Shown: positions 51,738-61,306, counted from the stretch's first letter. The stretch is 64,000 bases of DNA from Hymenobacter sp. GOD-10R (GCF_035609205.1 NZ_CP141184.1:2570501-2634500), one strand, 5' to 3'. Program-made: numbers and translations. The notes: a model not told the origin generated them from the letters alone.

Positions 51738-51810
51738 CGTTTCATACTCCTAAAGAGTTATGCTCCTGAGAAACTTTGATCACACCTTCCATTTAACAAG
51801 CAGAAACCGC

Positions 51811-52596
51811 ATGAAATTTATCCTTCTTCTCACGGCCGCGCTGGCTACATTGGCTGTTCAAGCGCCCGCGCAAACCGCCACCACGGGGACTACCTCACGC
51901 GTAGCCGCCGATCAGATTACGACCCAAACAGGTCCGCTCACGGTGCAACCCATCACGCACGGAAGCGTGGTATTTACCTGGAACAGCAAGACCATTTACG
52001 TAGATCCTTACGGCGGGGCACAGGCCTATGCCGGGCTAGCCGCGCCGGATGTGATTCTGATCACTGATATTCATGGCGACCACCTAGATCCGAACACGCT
52101 AGCGGGCCTTTCTGTAGGCAAGGCCCTGCTAGTGGTGCCGCCAGCCGTGGCGGAGAAGTTGCCGGCCGAATACCACGCGCACGTACGCATTCTGCATAAC
52201 GGTCAGCGGCTCGACACGCTTGGGATGAGCATATCGGCCATTCCCATGTACAACCTGCCCGAAACTGCCGACGCGCGGCACCCCAAAGGCCGGGGGAATG
52301 GCTATGTGCTGAAGCTAGGGGGCAAAAACGTGTACCTATCCGGTGACACGGAAGACATTGCCGAAATGCGCGCCCTCAAAGGCATCGATGTAGCGTTCGT
52401 GTGCATGAACATACCCTATACCATGGACGTGCAACAAGCCGCGCAGGCCGTAGTTGCCTTCAAGCCACGCATCGTGTACCCCTACCACTACCGGGGCCAG
52501 AACGGACTGAGCGACGTGGAGAGCTTCAAGAAAAGCGTGAACGCAGCCAATAAGAACATTGACGTGCGGCTGCGCAACTGGTATCCAGCACCCTAG
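51811..52596 (+). CDS. secreted metallo-beta-lactamase-fold hydrolase (UlaG-like)
   Basis: 261 residues from the ATG at 51811, giving signal peptide MKFILLLTAALATLAVQAPA. MBL fold: DPYGG, the metal motif TDIHGDHLD (HxxDH-type), GNGYVLKLGGKNVYLSGDTED, and the C-terminal PYHYRGQNG. This belongs to the UlaG/L-ascorbate-6-P lactonase-like and YycJ-type group of periplasmic MBL hydrolases; a substrate is not evident. Other starts exist upstream (51760) but lack a leader peptide. Confidence 0.88.
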   Translation: MKFILLLTAALATLAVQAPAQTATTGTTSRVAADQITTQTGPLTVQPITHGSVVFTWNSKTIYVDPYGGAQAYAGLAAPDVILITDIHGDHLDPNTLAGLSVGKALLVVPPAVAEKLPAEYHAHVRILHNGQRLDTLGMSISAIPMYNLPETADARHPKGRGNGYVLKLGGKNVYLSGDTEDIAEMRALKGIDVAFVCMNIPYTMDVQQAAQAVVAFKPRIVYPYHYRGQNGLSDVESFKKSVNAANKNIDVRLRNWYPAP

Positions 52597-53141
52597 TAAG
52601 GTTACGCAACCCTGAAGAACGTCTTGAAAGAGCATCTAGCTAGCCAGGACGCTCTTCAGGCTTAATGCCCAGGAAGACTGGTGCAACCTTCTTGGGTAAA
52701 TAGATATCAACAAGCCTGTTCGTGATACTAGCTGTTGACCACCATGCCGCAGATACAGCCACACTGACTTCACGCCACGAGGTACAAGTGCTGTTTAGTA
52801 AGAACAACTGGCCTAGCTTCCGGCTGAGCCAAAGGGTAGGGGCGGGCAGCCTAGTTGGTGGTAGCCGGCAGAATGCCCAGCCAGCGCAACCAAACCTTCT
52901 GACCTAGCTAGGAAAAAGCGCAGCCCGCCGCCCGTGGCATAGCACGCGGAGGTCAACCAGGTTATTTCGACCTAGGTGTATGGCACGTTCAGTCGTTAGC
53001 TAAGCGAAAGTACCTGACTGCGTGCGGCCGAACTCTTGTACCCGATTTAAGGACGCTTCGTAGCACTTCGCAGAAATTGGTATGGTAGGCGCAAAACGTC
53101 GAGATTAAGTGCTGAGCATCGGTTGCGCAACCGTGAAGAAG
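52597..53141. other. convergent intergenic region
   Basis: 545 bp between the MBL gene (+) and MarR gene (-). No gene; a weak AAGAGC/GCTCTT hairpin near 52627-52655 could end transcription of the MBL gene. CTAG-containing words are again common. Confidence 0.35.
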
Positions 53142-53588
53142 TTATTCAGCCAGTTGCTGCATGAGGCGGTTAAAAACCGTCGCCTCCGCCTGAACAGGGC
53201 CGAAAAAGGTGGTATCTACCTCCTGCACCAGCGTGTAAGCGTGGCGCAACAGCGTTTCACCGGCGGGCAACAAGTGGAGCTGCTTAGCGCGGCCATCCTG
53301 CGCGTTGGTACCTCTTTCCAACAGCCCTTTTTTCTCCAAGGTCTGCAACACTTTAGACGTCATCATTCTATCGACGTGGGCATAATCAGCCAGTCGTTGT
53401 TGCGTGACGACTTCCCCTTGCCGGCTGAGCCAGTACAGGCCGGCCAGCAACGAAAACTGGGTGAGCGTAAGGCCAACAACTCGCAAGCGCTGATTCATTT
53501 GTAGCTGCCAGCGCATACTCACCTGCCACAGCAAATAGCCGTTGTTCTCCTCCGGCTGCGAGTACGTAAAAATTGGTTCAGTCATCAT
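53142..53588 (-). CDS. MarR-family transcriptional regulator
   Basis: 148 residues. Winged-helix core: LTQFSLLAGLYWLSRQGEVVTQQRLADYAHVDRMMTSKVLQTLEKKGLLERG ordering is typical, then wing residues DGRAKQLHLLPAGETLL. The start overlaps the EVE-domain gene by 11 bp, so it is translationally coupled to it. It is the last gene of a VOC-EVE-MarR operon whose promoter lies inside a 34-bp palindrome, the likely target of this protein (autorepression). Confidence 0.93.
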   Translation of the reverse strand: MMTEPIFTYSQPEENNGYLLWQVSMRWQLQMNQRLRVVGLTLTQFSLLAGLYWLSRQGEVVTQQRLADYAHVDRMMTSKVLQTLEKKGLLERGTNAQDGRAKQLHLLPAGETLLRHAYTLVQEVDTTFFGPVQAEATVFNRLMQQLAE

Positions 53589-54013
53589 GAGCCGGCGTTA
53601 GCATATGCCGGCGAATTAGGTCGAAGTTCGACTGCGAAATCTCTACGCAACCGAAGCGAAACGGGTACCCCCATTGCGCTTTGTTGGTAATAAAGCCGAG
53701 TGAGGCGAGCAGCGGCTGAATGGAAGTTTCGATGACGGCTTCGTACCTAGCTTTTCGCCGGAAGGGGTGAAAGTCTTCCCCTACGGTGGCTTGATAGATT
53801 GGTTCATCGGTCACCACACCTAGGGCCACAAAGCGCTGACAAAGCGTGGGCTCCCCATAGACGAGCTTAGGCGCGTACACGACTATCCCGTCGCCGGGCT
53901 GCATTCGGCGCAACGGAGCTGCCTTGCCGTGGTTGGCCTGCACTATGCCCTGCTGCACCCCGGAAAGGGCGTGGTCGCGCGGCGACCACTACCCAATAGC
54001 GCGGTGTACTCAT
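53578..54013 (-). pseudogene. EVE-domain (UPF0310) protein, frameshifted near its start
   Basis: The ATG at 54013 overlaps the VOC stop (ATGA) and reads MSTPRYWVVVAAR before an extra base at about 53977 breaks the frame; the remaining frame continues DHALSGVQQGIVQANHGKAA, RMQPGDGIVVYAPKLVYGEP and WGYPFRFGCVEISQSNFDLI to 53578. Together they match the full UPF0310/EVE family, about 145 residues. EVE domains bind modified bases. As it stands translation of the full domain would need a frameshift; downstream initiation at the GTG at 53958 could still give a truncated protein. Confidence 0.85.
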
Positions 54014-54375
54014 TGCGCTGGTACTTCTAGCAAGGTGAGCGTGTACCCGTCTGGGTCGGCTATCACCGCCGTGTTGCCAAACGGAGTGGCCTGAATGCCC
54101 CGCACTAGTGTGGCCTGGCCGTGAATGCGGTGCAAAAACTCATCTAAGTGCGTCACATTGAACCACAAGCCTACTCCCCAGCCTAGTCGGTCAGCAGCCT
54201 GCAAATCCACCAACGGCTTGCGGATAGCAAACACGGCCCCCGACTGCGTAGCAAAGACGCAAGCGTCGGGTTGTCCGGTGGCGAGAGGCTCGAAGCCCAG
54301 CACTTCCGTGTAAAATTGGCGGGAAGCGTCCAGGTTGCTGACTTGGAGCGAAACGAATCCGAGTTGAGTGGTCAT
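54010..54375 (-). CDS. VOC-family protein (glyoxalase/bleomycin-resistance-like)
   Basis: 121 residues from the ATG at 54375 (MTTQLGFVSLQV); a frame extends upstream through the operator and is rejected as start. Paired beta-alpha-beta-beta-beta units: SNLDASRQFYTEVLGFEPL, then LWFNVTHLDEFLHRI, ATPFGNTAVIADPDGYTLTLLE with the metal-ligand Glu near the end. VOC enzymes act on electrophiles such as methylglyoxal; substrate unknown. First gene of the VOC-EVE-MarR operon; stop overlaps the next start by 4 bp. Confidence 0.92.
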   Translation of the reverse strand: MTTQLGFVSLQVSNLDASRQFYTEVLGFEPLATGQPDACVFATQSGAVFAIRKPLVDLQAADRLGWGVGLWFNVTHLDEFLHRIHGQATLVRGIQATPFGNTAVIADPDGYTLTLLEVPAQ

Positions 54376-54384
54376 AAGCGAAAT

Positions 54385-54418
54385 GGTTAAATTTGTAGTC
54401 ACGACTACAAATTTAACC
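54385..54418 (-). promoter_or_regulatory. 34-bp palindromic operator and -7 element of the VOC-EVE-MarR operon
   Basis: Perfect arms GGTTAAATTTGTAGTC (54385-54400) and GACTACAAATTTAACC (54403-54418) around 2 nt. The -7 element TAAATTTG on the minus strand lies at 54408-54415, inside the palindrome, 33 bp before the VOC start. Binding of a MarR-type dimer here would block RNA polymerase. Confidence 0.8.
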
Positions 54419-55039
54419 AAAGATTCGGAATTGCAGCTTAGTCAACCTACCTAGCTTTCGTCGGTGAGCAATTTTCTTGTAGTTTCCTACCAGAGCGCAA
54501 TTGATGGAATAGTCCTATGATTACTTTCGGAACTGTTCTCGTGTCAAGAGCAAAAGCTGGCTGTCACGCTTTCCCAGCAGCTTTTGCCACCCCGTTAGCG
54601 TATCCCGTTTCGGCAGGCCATTGTGGCCTACTTTCTCAGTCCCATGAGTTTAGGTAGCGAAAGGGGCTGCTCACGGCCAGCTAGTCAAACGGCTGGGTCT
54701 CTTCTGTTGTCGTAAGCGGCCTGGAAAGTTGCTGCGCGCAGCCTCCCACGTTAGTGTTCACGTTTTCACTAACACATCCCAGTTTTCAGAACGGACGGTG
54801 CCTACAAGGAAAAGCGCCGACGGACTCTTCTGTTTTTCAAGCTGCTGCTAGCGTCAAGCCGGCATTAGAAATGGCTTTGCACAACGATTGTTTTGTCCTA
54901 TCGAGGAAACAAAACGACCAGGCGACTTCTACCTCCCGTTAGTACTAACGATTCGCCTTTTGGTACTTTTCGTATGCGGGGGCTACTAAGTGGCGGGCCC
55001 TAGCTTCCGGAATGACTAAGCAGTCAAAAACAAAAGCAG
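54419..55039. other. intergenic region upstream of the MarR operon
   Basis: About 620 bp. A 62-codon plus-strand frame at 54754-54942 has no recognisable features and is not reported. Nothing else seen. Confidence 0.35.
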
Positions 55040-55798
55040 CTACACCTGCGCAGCTCCCCCGTCTACAAACAGCTCAGTGCCCGTCACGAAGCTGCTATCA
55101 TCGGAAGCCAGGAACACGAGGGCCTTGCCGATTTCATCGGGGGTACCCAAGCGACCCAGCGGCACGGTGCTGGCCAAGTAGTTTTTGATTTGCTCAGCCT
55201 GAGTGACGTCGGCGGCGAGGCCGCTGAGGCCCGGGGTGTCGATGGGGCCGGGACTGATGGCATTCACCCGGATTTTACGGTCCTTCAGGTCGGCCGTCCA
55301 GGTGCGGGCAAATGAGCGTACGGCGGCCTTCGAGGCGCTATACACGCTAAAGTTGGCCCCACCCTGCGAGCCGGCCGTGGATGACATCAGGATAATGGAG
55401 GCGCCATCGCGCAACAGGGGTAGGGCTTTCTGCACCGTGAAGAGTGTGGCTTTCACGTTCAGGTTGAAGGTGTTGTCAAAGTGCGCTTCCGTGATGCCGC
55501 CTAGGGCGCTAAACTCGCCGCCCCCCGCGTTGGTGAACAGGATATCTAGCTGGCCTTTCTCTGCCTGGATGGTGGCAAACAGCTGGTCAAGGTCGGCTTG
55601 ACTGGTCACGTCGCTGCGGATGCCTTGGGCGTTGGCGCCGAGCTGTTGCACGGCCGCGTCTAGCTCGGCTTGCCGGCGACCCGTAATAAAGACGTAGGCA
55701 CCCTCGCCGACGAAGCGCTGGGCAGCGCCCAGCCCAATGCCTGTGGTACCGCCCGTAATGAGGGCCACTTTACCAGCTAGTTTCAAGTTGTTGCTCAT
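55040..55798 (-). CDS. SDR-family oxidoreductase
   Basis: 252 residues, classical [11 protein letters not shown] at 15-22, TNAGG at 89-93, Ser140, YSASK (Tyr153, Lys157) and the C-terminal [12 protein letters not shown] dimerisation segment. It is a monocistronic gene whose promoter carries a Crp/Fnr-type palindrome (55932-55945) at the same distance from the -7 element as in the pirin promoter, so it should be in the same regulon. Substrate unknown. Confidence 0.94.
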   Translation of the reverse strand: MSNNLKLAGKVALITGGTTGIGLGAAQRFVGEGAYVFITGRRQAELDAAVQQLGANAQGIRSDVTSQADLDQLFATIQAEKGQLDILFTNAGGGEFSALGGITEAHFDNTFNLNVKATLFTVQKALPLLRDGASIILMSSTAGSQGGANFSVYSASKAAVRSFARTWTADLKDRKIRVNAISPGPIDTPGLSGLAADVTQAEQIKNYLASTVPLGRLGTPDEIGKALVFLASDDSSFVTGTELFVDGGAAQV

Positions 55799-56554
55799 AA
55801 TAAGAAACGAAAAAACAGTGTGAAGTTGTGAGTCAGTGCGGCAATTTTTGCCGGCTGTAGGAGAGCAGCAGCAGCCTTTTGGCTAGCTTCAGCTAACGGT
55901 ACAAAGGTGTCACCCTGCTCCCCTAGCTCCATTGATATTTGTCAAAAAAGCAAGCTGACAATCAGGTGTCAGGTAGATAAAAGCACCTAGGTCATTGCTC
56001 ACTTAATTGTTGCTTAGTCTGGTGGGTGAACCTCAGCTCTGACGCGCGAACACGCAGCATGCAGTGCAGGAAGCTGTCTTTCTTCCCCTTATCCGAAGTA
56101 AGTGAGGCATTCAGTCTCACCCGGCTTAGCGCTTAACCTTTGGCGCTAGGCCGGCTGCCAGTTCAAAGGTGAACCAGGCGCGACTGGTAGTGCGGTCCGT
56201 TGGCACTCAGTTGCCAGGAAATCAACTGTATGCTAACTTCTTCACTGGCAGAATATACCTCTCCATTCTATTTAGAATCAGTGTATTAATGTTGAAGTGA
56301 ATCCGCCAGATTCCCTAACGCACCTAATTGGGCGTATATTAATCGTGGCGGCGGTGTAGCAGTGGAAGGAGGTAACCTCACCGAAAGGCGTCACAGCAAG
56401 GGGCATGCATCTCCTTGCCAGTAGCGAGTATAGTACCCGTCAATGCTAGGTGCCTCTGGTGCGTGATGCTCAGCGGTAGCTCCACTACTGCTACATTACC
56501 AGCTACGTACAGATCAAGATTAGCCGCGCAAACCAGGCCTAGATAGCCAATCAT
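55799..56554. other. intergenic region with the SDR promoter
   Basis: 756 bp. The -7-like CACCTTTG on the minus strand (55902-55909) and the operator 55932-55945 belong to the SDR gene. The rest shows no gene. Confidence 0.4.
55932..55945 (-). promoter_or_regulatory. Crp/Fnr-type operator before an SDR gene
   Basis: TTGATATTTGTCAA, 13 of 14 positions shared with the pirin site, both followed by a run of A. Half-sites are 5 bp with 4-bp spacing, the Crp/Fnr geometry. Its centre is 36.5 bp from the last base of the -7-like element at 55902-55909, near -41.5 relative to a predicted start. Confidence 0.7.
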
Positions 56555-57265
56555 CTAAGCCTTCATAGGAACATCTAGCAGCAATACTTCCGCGGGGCTG
56601 CTGGCTTTTAAGTGCAGCACTTCGGTATTCCAGATACCTAGCCCGTCGTAGGGGCCTAGGAGTTGGCCGTCGATAGCTACCTCGCCCCGTAGCACGAAGG
56701 CGTATACCCCGTTACCCGTCTTTTTTACTTGATAGTCCAAAGAAACCTCGGAGTCGAGCGTGCCCAGGTGCAGCCAGGCTTGTTGCCGGAGGCTCACCCC
56801 TGCCTCATGGGCGTGAGGCGACGCCACTTGAACAAAGTGGTTAGGAACGGCCAAAAAGGCTTGTTGATCGTAGCGCGGCGCAGCGTTGGGTTGATCGGTA
56901 GTGAGCCAGATCTGCAGAAAATGCACGGGCTGCTGATTACTGTTGTTCCTTTCGCTGTGAGCAATACCCGAGCCGGCACTCATCACCTGCACTTCTCCCG
57001 CCTGAATGACCGCCTGGTGGCCTAAGGAGTCTTCGTGCGCCAGCGCGCCGGCTAGGGGGAAGGTAATAATTTCCATATTTTGGTGGGCGTGCATGCCAAA
57101 GCCGCGACCCCCTTCTACGGTGTCGTCATTGAGGATTTGCAGTGCCCCGAACGCCTGGCGGTTAGGGTCATAGATTCCGCCCGCATTGAAGCTGCGATAG
57201 GCATCAAGCCAGCCTAGGTTCGCATGGATGCGCGTAGTGGCCGGGTGAAAAATGGTAGAAGTCAT
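56555..57265 (-). CDS. pirin-family protein (quercetin dioxygenase-like)
   Basis: 236 residues from the ATG at 57265; a longer frame is non-conserved. Bicupin with the pirin metal motif near 55-66 (FGMHAHQNMEIITF) and HSERN near 105-110; the C-terminal cupin is degenerate, as usual. Pirins bind Fe or Ni, and some cleave quercetin or act as redox-responsive co-regulators. It is a single gene with a near-perfect Crp/Fnr-type operator 130 bp upstream, next to an intact Crp/Fnr gene. Confidence 0.95.
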   Translation of the reverse strand: MTSTIFHPATTRIHANLGWLDAYRSFNAGGIYDPNRQAFGALQILNDDTVEGGRGFGMHAHQNMEIITFPLAGALAHEDSLGHQAVIQAGEVQVMSAGSGIAHSERNNSNQQPVHFLQIWLTTDQPNAAPRYDQQAFLAVPNHFVQVASPHAHEAGVSLRQQAWLHLGTLDSEVSLDYQVKKTGNGVYAFVLRGEVAIDGQLLGPYDGLGIWNTEVLHLKASSPAEVLLLDVPMKA

Positions 57266-57387
57266 AAGAGAAGAAGGGAAGTGAGGAGGAGCTATCGGCC
57301 CTGCCAGCGAAACCTTTGTTGCGGACAGATTCAGGCTACAGAAGTTGCCCGATAACACAAAGGTCTAGCCCAGCGCTGGCTGCACCT

Positions 57388-57401
57388 TTGACATTTGTCA
57401 A
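57388..57401 (-). promoter_or_regulatory. Crp/Fnr-type operator before pirin
   Basis: TTGACATTTGTCAA, a perfect palindrome (TTGAC-ATTT-GTCAA). Its centre is 36.5 bp from the last base of the minus-strand -7-like GACCTTTG at 57358-57365, so about -41.5, the class II activator position. Confidence 0.75.
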
Positions 57402-57790
57402 AAAATGGAAAGCCCTACTTACTCACTACCTCCTAGGCGCCAGCTGCCTTATAATCACAACAAGACGCTAGCATGACTGGGCTCTTCTTGATACCTATCA
57501 ATGGCCCTGCTCTTGCCGTAGCTAGGACCTGTGCTGCATACTTATTCGCTCTGCGGTATGGAAGGTGATACCCCCTTGCTGCCCTACCTTGCCAACCAAG
57601 TCTGCTTCTTAGCCTCTACTCAATCCACAACTAAGACTGAATAATCCCCAGCAAAGGTATCGTTCACGTAGCCGTAATTAGTCCACCATTTAAGGTTGCC
57701 CAGAAGCTGAACTTTAACGGTGTCAGTCACTTTACACAGCCATTTTGCAGCCGCGCTATCGGAGAATCACAAACTTCATAGCTGACCAGG
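57402..57790. other. intergenic region between pirin operator and Crp/Fnr gene
   Basis: 389 bp with no supported gene. Confidence 0.35.
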
Positions 57791-58360
57791 TTACACCTTC
57801 CGCCGGATGCGGCTCAAGGTTTCGGTTGTCATGCCCAGGTAAGAGGCCACCATATGCTGTGGAATGCGCAAGGCGAAAGCGGGGTATTTCTGGAGGAAGT
57901 CGCGGTACTTTTCCTCGGCTGAGTAGCTAATAGACGCGTGAATCCGACTTTGGGACGCTAGAAAGCTGTTATGCAGAATATGGTTGACTAGCTCATTTAG
58001 TACCGGTATTTCGCTTCGCAGCCGGTCAAAGTCTTCGCGCTTAATCAACAAGACAGTTGAGTCCTCTACGGCGTCGATGTTGTAAGCCGAAGGCAGGCCG
58101 GAGGTCAGGCTCTGGCGGTCACCGGTCCACCAGTTTTCCACGGCAAAGTTGATAATGTGCTCCGCCCCTTTAGCGTCGATAGTGTAGGTACGGAGGCATC
58201 CACTAGTCACGAAGGCATTATAAGTCCAGACGTCTCCCGCTCGTAGCAGTAAATGGCGTTTAGGCAAGTTTAAGAGAGTACTCACGGCCTGGATCTGCTG
58301 GATTTCGGCGGAAGTAAAAGCGGCCTTGCTCATCAAATACTCTTCAAATGCAGCAAACAT
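57791..58360 (-). CDS. Crp/Fnr-family transcriptional regulator, intact
   Basis: 189 residues. N-terminal beta-roll sensor about 20-115 (LLLRAGDVWTYNAFVTSGCL, HIINFAVENWWTGD, TVLLIKREDF), dimer helix and HTH at about 160-186 (RIPQHMVASYLGMTTETLSR). The sensor lacks the cAMP-binding RXAS signature of CRP, so the ligand is not cAMP in the standard way. Closest relative in the window is the frameshifted gene at 23070-23647. It lies next to pirin and is the best candidate to bind the TTGACATTTGTCAA-type sites. Its own promoter does not carry the site. Confidence 0.94.
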   Translation of the reverse strand: MFAAFEEYLMSKAAFTSAEIQQIQAVSTLLNLPKRHLLLRAGDVWTYNAFVTSGCLRTYTIDAKGAEHIINFAVENWWTGDRQSLTSGLPSAYNIDAVEDSTVLLIKREDFDRLRSEIPVLNELVNHILHNSFLASQSRIHASISYSAEEKYRDFLQKYPAFALRIPQHMVASYLGMTTETLSRIRRKV

Positions 58361-59239
58361 AGACGCGGAATAAGATCGGTATGGATCACAAAGAAAAGCC
58401 TCGGCAAGTAGTTGCCAGCATATTGTACAAATCTTACTGTGGAATTCTCTGCGGAACGCTGCATCCGACGGGAAGTAGCGATAACTATCTTTTAGCTGAA
58501 AGGATGCCGCTACGTTTTTTACATAGCGGTTTTTCGTACCAGACGGCCGAGCACCGCGAAGGTTTTATGTAGGTTATTGATCGGAATACTACATGGTATT
58601 ATCCAGCACATATAAGCTTCTACTAAGTGCATAACTTGCAGATGCTCTTCAATATCAAGGTGATATGAAAACGAATTAAGAGCGTATAAGTCTTGGTTCG
58701 TTTTGCCATCAGCGGTAGCTTGCTGCGTGAAAGACTTTGGAAGAACAAGGTGTCAACATTCTTCTCCTCACGCTGCAGACGCTGATATAGTACATAGCCA
58801 ATAGCGGTGAAGAAGCGCGTAAAGTACCACTGGTGGGTTCCAGTTATGCTAGAGCGCGGTACGGCTGCCGAACGCCTCAAGCTGCGATATACAGGAGCTG
58901 AGTAGAAGGCAACCTGTCGCTGCAGGCTAGGTTAAGGTCGAACTTCGCCTTGGTTCTTCTGCTACTAGAGTTGGAGGATAAACCACACATTAGCTAACTA
59001 TTACGCCGCTCAGCTGCAACCGTAGCGGACCAGTCTCGCTGGGCGAGTTGAAAATCGATAGGATTGCGTTGAACTTCTTCTTCGGTAAGTTCATGCTCTA
59101 CTGCGACCTAGATTCAACGACTTGGCCCGCAGAAGCGTCATTACTCGAACATCCTACTATTGGCGCTCTGTTAGGCACCGATTTCTCTTCCCTCCAATAG
59201 CTCGGTTACTTCAACTAACACACCGCAGCTAGAAGACGC
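58361..59239. other. 879-bp region with a possible gene remnant
   Basis: No intact gene. On the minus strand 58994-59106 the frame reads VAVEHELTEEEVQRNPIDFQ then LAQRDWSATVAAERRNS before a stop, hydrophilic and protein-like but cut off by stops upstream. Frames at 58381-58572 and 58623-58880 lack features. Confidence 0.35.
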
Positions 59240-59677
59240 TTATGGTTTTCTTTGCGCCTGCGCGGTAAGCCTCTGTTCCTCGCGTAACCAGGCTTGTGCG
59301 TCGGTGATGCTACCGAACATGCGCATTTGAAACCGGTCGCTGATGCCGATATACATGGCCTCGGCAGATTGGGCTGCAAACGACTCCGGGCTGACCACTT
59401 GAGCAAAGTGGGTTAAACCCTGAGCCATGGCCCGTGGCGCCCACTGGGTGACGAGCCACTCCACGGCATGATTCCAGGGACCTAGCACCTGGCGATTATC
59501 ATTCAGTAGGTAGGCGCAATTGTTCTCCTGCAATGGATACAGGCACTCGTCAGCCCCTTTGATAATACCTACGTAGGTTTGGTAGCCAATCCAGTTGTTA
59601 TATACCCAGTGATTAACAGAATCGTATTCGATGGTGAGGTAGACTTTGCCGAACCCGTTGATTAATTCTGTAGGCAT
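59240..59677 (-). CDS. small protein resembling STAS/SEC14-like stress proteins
   Basis: 145 residues from the ATG at 59677 (MPTELINGFGKVYLTIEYD); upstream codons encode a hydrophobic stretch that is untypical and probably not translated. Strand-rich first half, then VEWLVTQWAPRAMAQGLTHF, FAAQSAEAMYIGISDRFQMR and a final helix DAQAWLREEQR. It shares the W-x-PRA-x4-G and AxxWL layout with the protein at 5478-5903, so both are paralogues. Function unknown. Confidence 0.6.
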   Translation of the reverse strand: MPTELINGFGKVYLTIEYDSVNHWVYNNWIGYQTYVGIIKGADECLYPLQENNCAYLLNDNRQVLGPWNHAVEWLVTQWAPRAMAQGLTHFAQVVSPESFAAQSAEAMYIGISDRFQMRMFGSITDAQAWLREEQRLTAQAQRKP

Positions 59678-60381
59678 GGAGAAAAAGAGAAGAAAATAGA
59701 ATGTGAAGGCTACGTGCAGTAGGCAAATGCCAGCAGTAGGGGCATACGCTCCCGGGTACAACACTCAAAGATAATTCTGTGGCTATAAAGAAGGATAGAA
59801 CTACCGCTCGCAGACACATGGCTCAGTTATCGTGCCGGGTAATAGTTGAGGAATGAGCAGCAAGACGGAAACAGCTGATCGTAAGCGCAAAATTCACCAA
59901 GTGATGAAGTAGACGGAAGACCCTAGCTCTCAACGTGACGAAGGATGTAACGATGTGGTAGTTACTTCCAAGCGTGTAGAGCAGGAACAGCACCTTGCCT
60001 CGTACTTGGCTAGTGCAGATCAGGTAATTCGTGCCGAGTACCAGGACAAACGTAAAAGCTAGCTGTCCATAGCCCGTCTGTTGGAGTGACTAGGTGATAG
60101 TTGGCTCAGCGGTATACACGGCTTCAAGCGGGGATGCGCATGCTAGTGACAACCTTCGATTAGAAGGGAGCAGCCCGAGAAAGTAGTTATCATAAGCACT
60201 CCTTGTTCGAGTTCAGAAAGGCAGATCAGGGAAGCAGCAGTGCGTTTTAGACGAATTAGCATGACCGCGCATCTTCGTTGCCGAGGTGCTAGCATATAGC
60301 AGCGTCGGGCAACTTCACGCGGAAGAAGATGAGAACGATTAAGAAAGTACCGTCTCCAAGGAGGAACACTACAGAGGCTTT
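59678..60381. other. intergenic region
   Basis: 704 bp with no recognised gene or strong hairpin. Confidence 0.3.
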
Positions 60382-60663
60382 CTACCTCCCAAACGTCTGT
60401 TCGAATAAGGCGCGCGTATCACGGGCAATTTCCTCGGGCAGGTGCGGGTGCAGGCTTAAGCGCATGAGTTGCTGCTGGCATTGCAGCACTAGGTTTTCAG
60501 CTAAAGTAGAGGGTTGCGGTTCGTGCCACGCACTCCGCCGGGAAGGCGTGCTAGCAAAGTAGCCGTGGTGCTTGTGCTCGAGCGTCGCCACCCCGGCCCA
60601 GAAAGCGGTGAGTTGAGCGGTTACATCGAGCGAATAATGGGGAGGGGAGGACCGTTTGCGCAT
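60382..60663 (-). CDS. small protein of unknown function
   Basis: 93 residues, no signal peptide, mixed charge, with WAGVATLEHKHHGY, QCQQQLMRLSLHPHLPEE and a helical end FEQTFGR. The start ATG at 60663 gives a plausible small cytoplasmic protein. No family recognised; it stands alone between two spacers. Confidence 0.45.
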   Translation of the reverse strand: MRKRSSPPHYSLDVTAQLTAFWAGVATLEHKHHGYFASTPSRRSAWHEPQPSTLAENLVLQCQQQLMRLSLHPHLPEEIARDTRALFEQTFGR

Positions 60664-60949
60664 GCGGACAGAGGAGACAGGACGTATTAGCCAAATACCG
60701 CCATGGCATCGACTTCGATAGTACTTATCTGCTTGCTAAAACGTTACAGCCGAGTTGCTTGTAAAATAAGGGCATATCTTCTAAAAACACATTCGCCCAC
60801 CACTCTCGACCCGGCCAAAAGAGAAGCTAGGGTTGAGTAGGAAGGATTGTTGCCGTCTACTAAGGCCTAGGTAGTGACGACTAGCTGTGTACCTAAACTC
60901 CTCGACTACTTGCAATTCAGTTCAAGGGCACTTAGTAGTTAACAGCGCG
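60664..60949. other. intergenic region
   Basis: 286 bp; no gene or strong structure seen. Confidence 0.3.
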
Positions 60950-61306
60950 TTACTGTGCTACCTGGGTCAAGGGGAGCACGGACAAGCGTATAACAGGCCC
61001 ATGCGCCTCGGGACCATAGTCTATGACATTACGGTCAACGAGGGCATACCGAATCGTGGCGGGGAGCTGTACGCCTTGCTGATCAGTGACAATGGCTTGC
61101 AGCCAATGCGGCTCACTGGCAGTATTGCGGTAAGAAAAAGAGGATGCTAACTGCGTACTATTGCCGGCAAAGAAGTAAGTAGCTAGGTCGATCTTCGACG
61201 CGGCACTCGTGCAGGTAAAGATGACCTGCACCGGCACTTGACCGGTAAAGTCAATCATAATCAGGACACCTTTTCCAGGCGGTAGGCACAGGGGAGAGTC
61301 AGTCAT
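60950..61306 (-). CDS. small beta-rich protein of unknown function
   Basis: 118 residues without a signal peptide. Strand-dominated sequence (VLIMIDFTGQVPVQVIFTCT, IRYALVDRNVIDY) with no metal or nucleotide motif. I do not recognise a family; codon use is like the neighbours, which supports coding. The start at 61306 is followed by MTDSPLCLPPGKG. Confidence 0.5.
   Translation of the reverse strand: MTDSPLCLPPGKGVLIMIDFTGQVPVQVIFTCTSAASKIDLATYFFAGNSTQLASSFSYRNTASEPHWLQAIVTDQQGVQLPATIRYALVDRNVIDYGPEAHGPVIRLSVLPLTQVAQ

Noticed and set aside
58623..58880. 85-codon minus-strand frame as a transposase remnant
   Set aside because: No DDE or other transposase motif could be found; composition is not protein-like.
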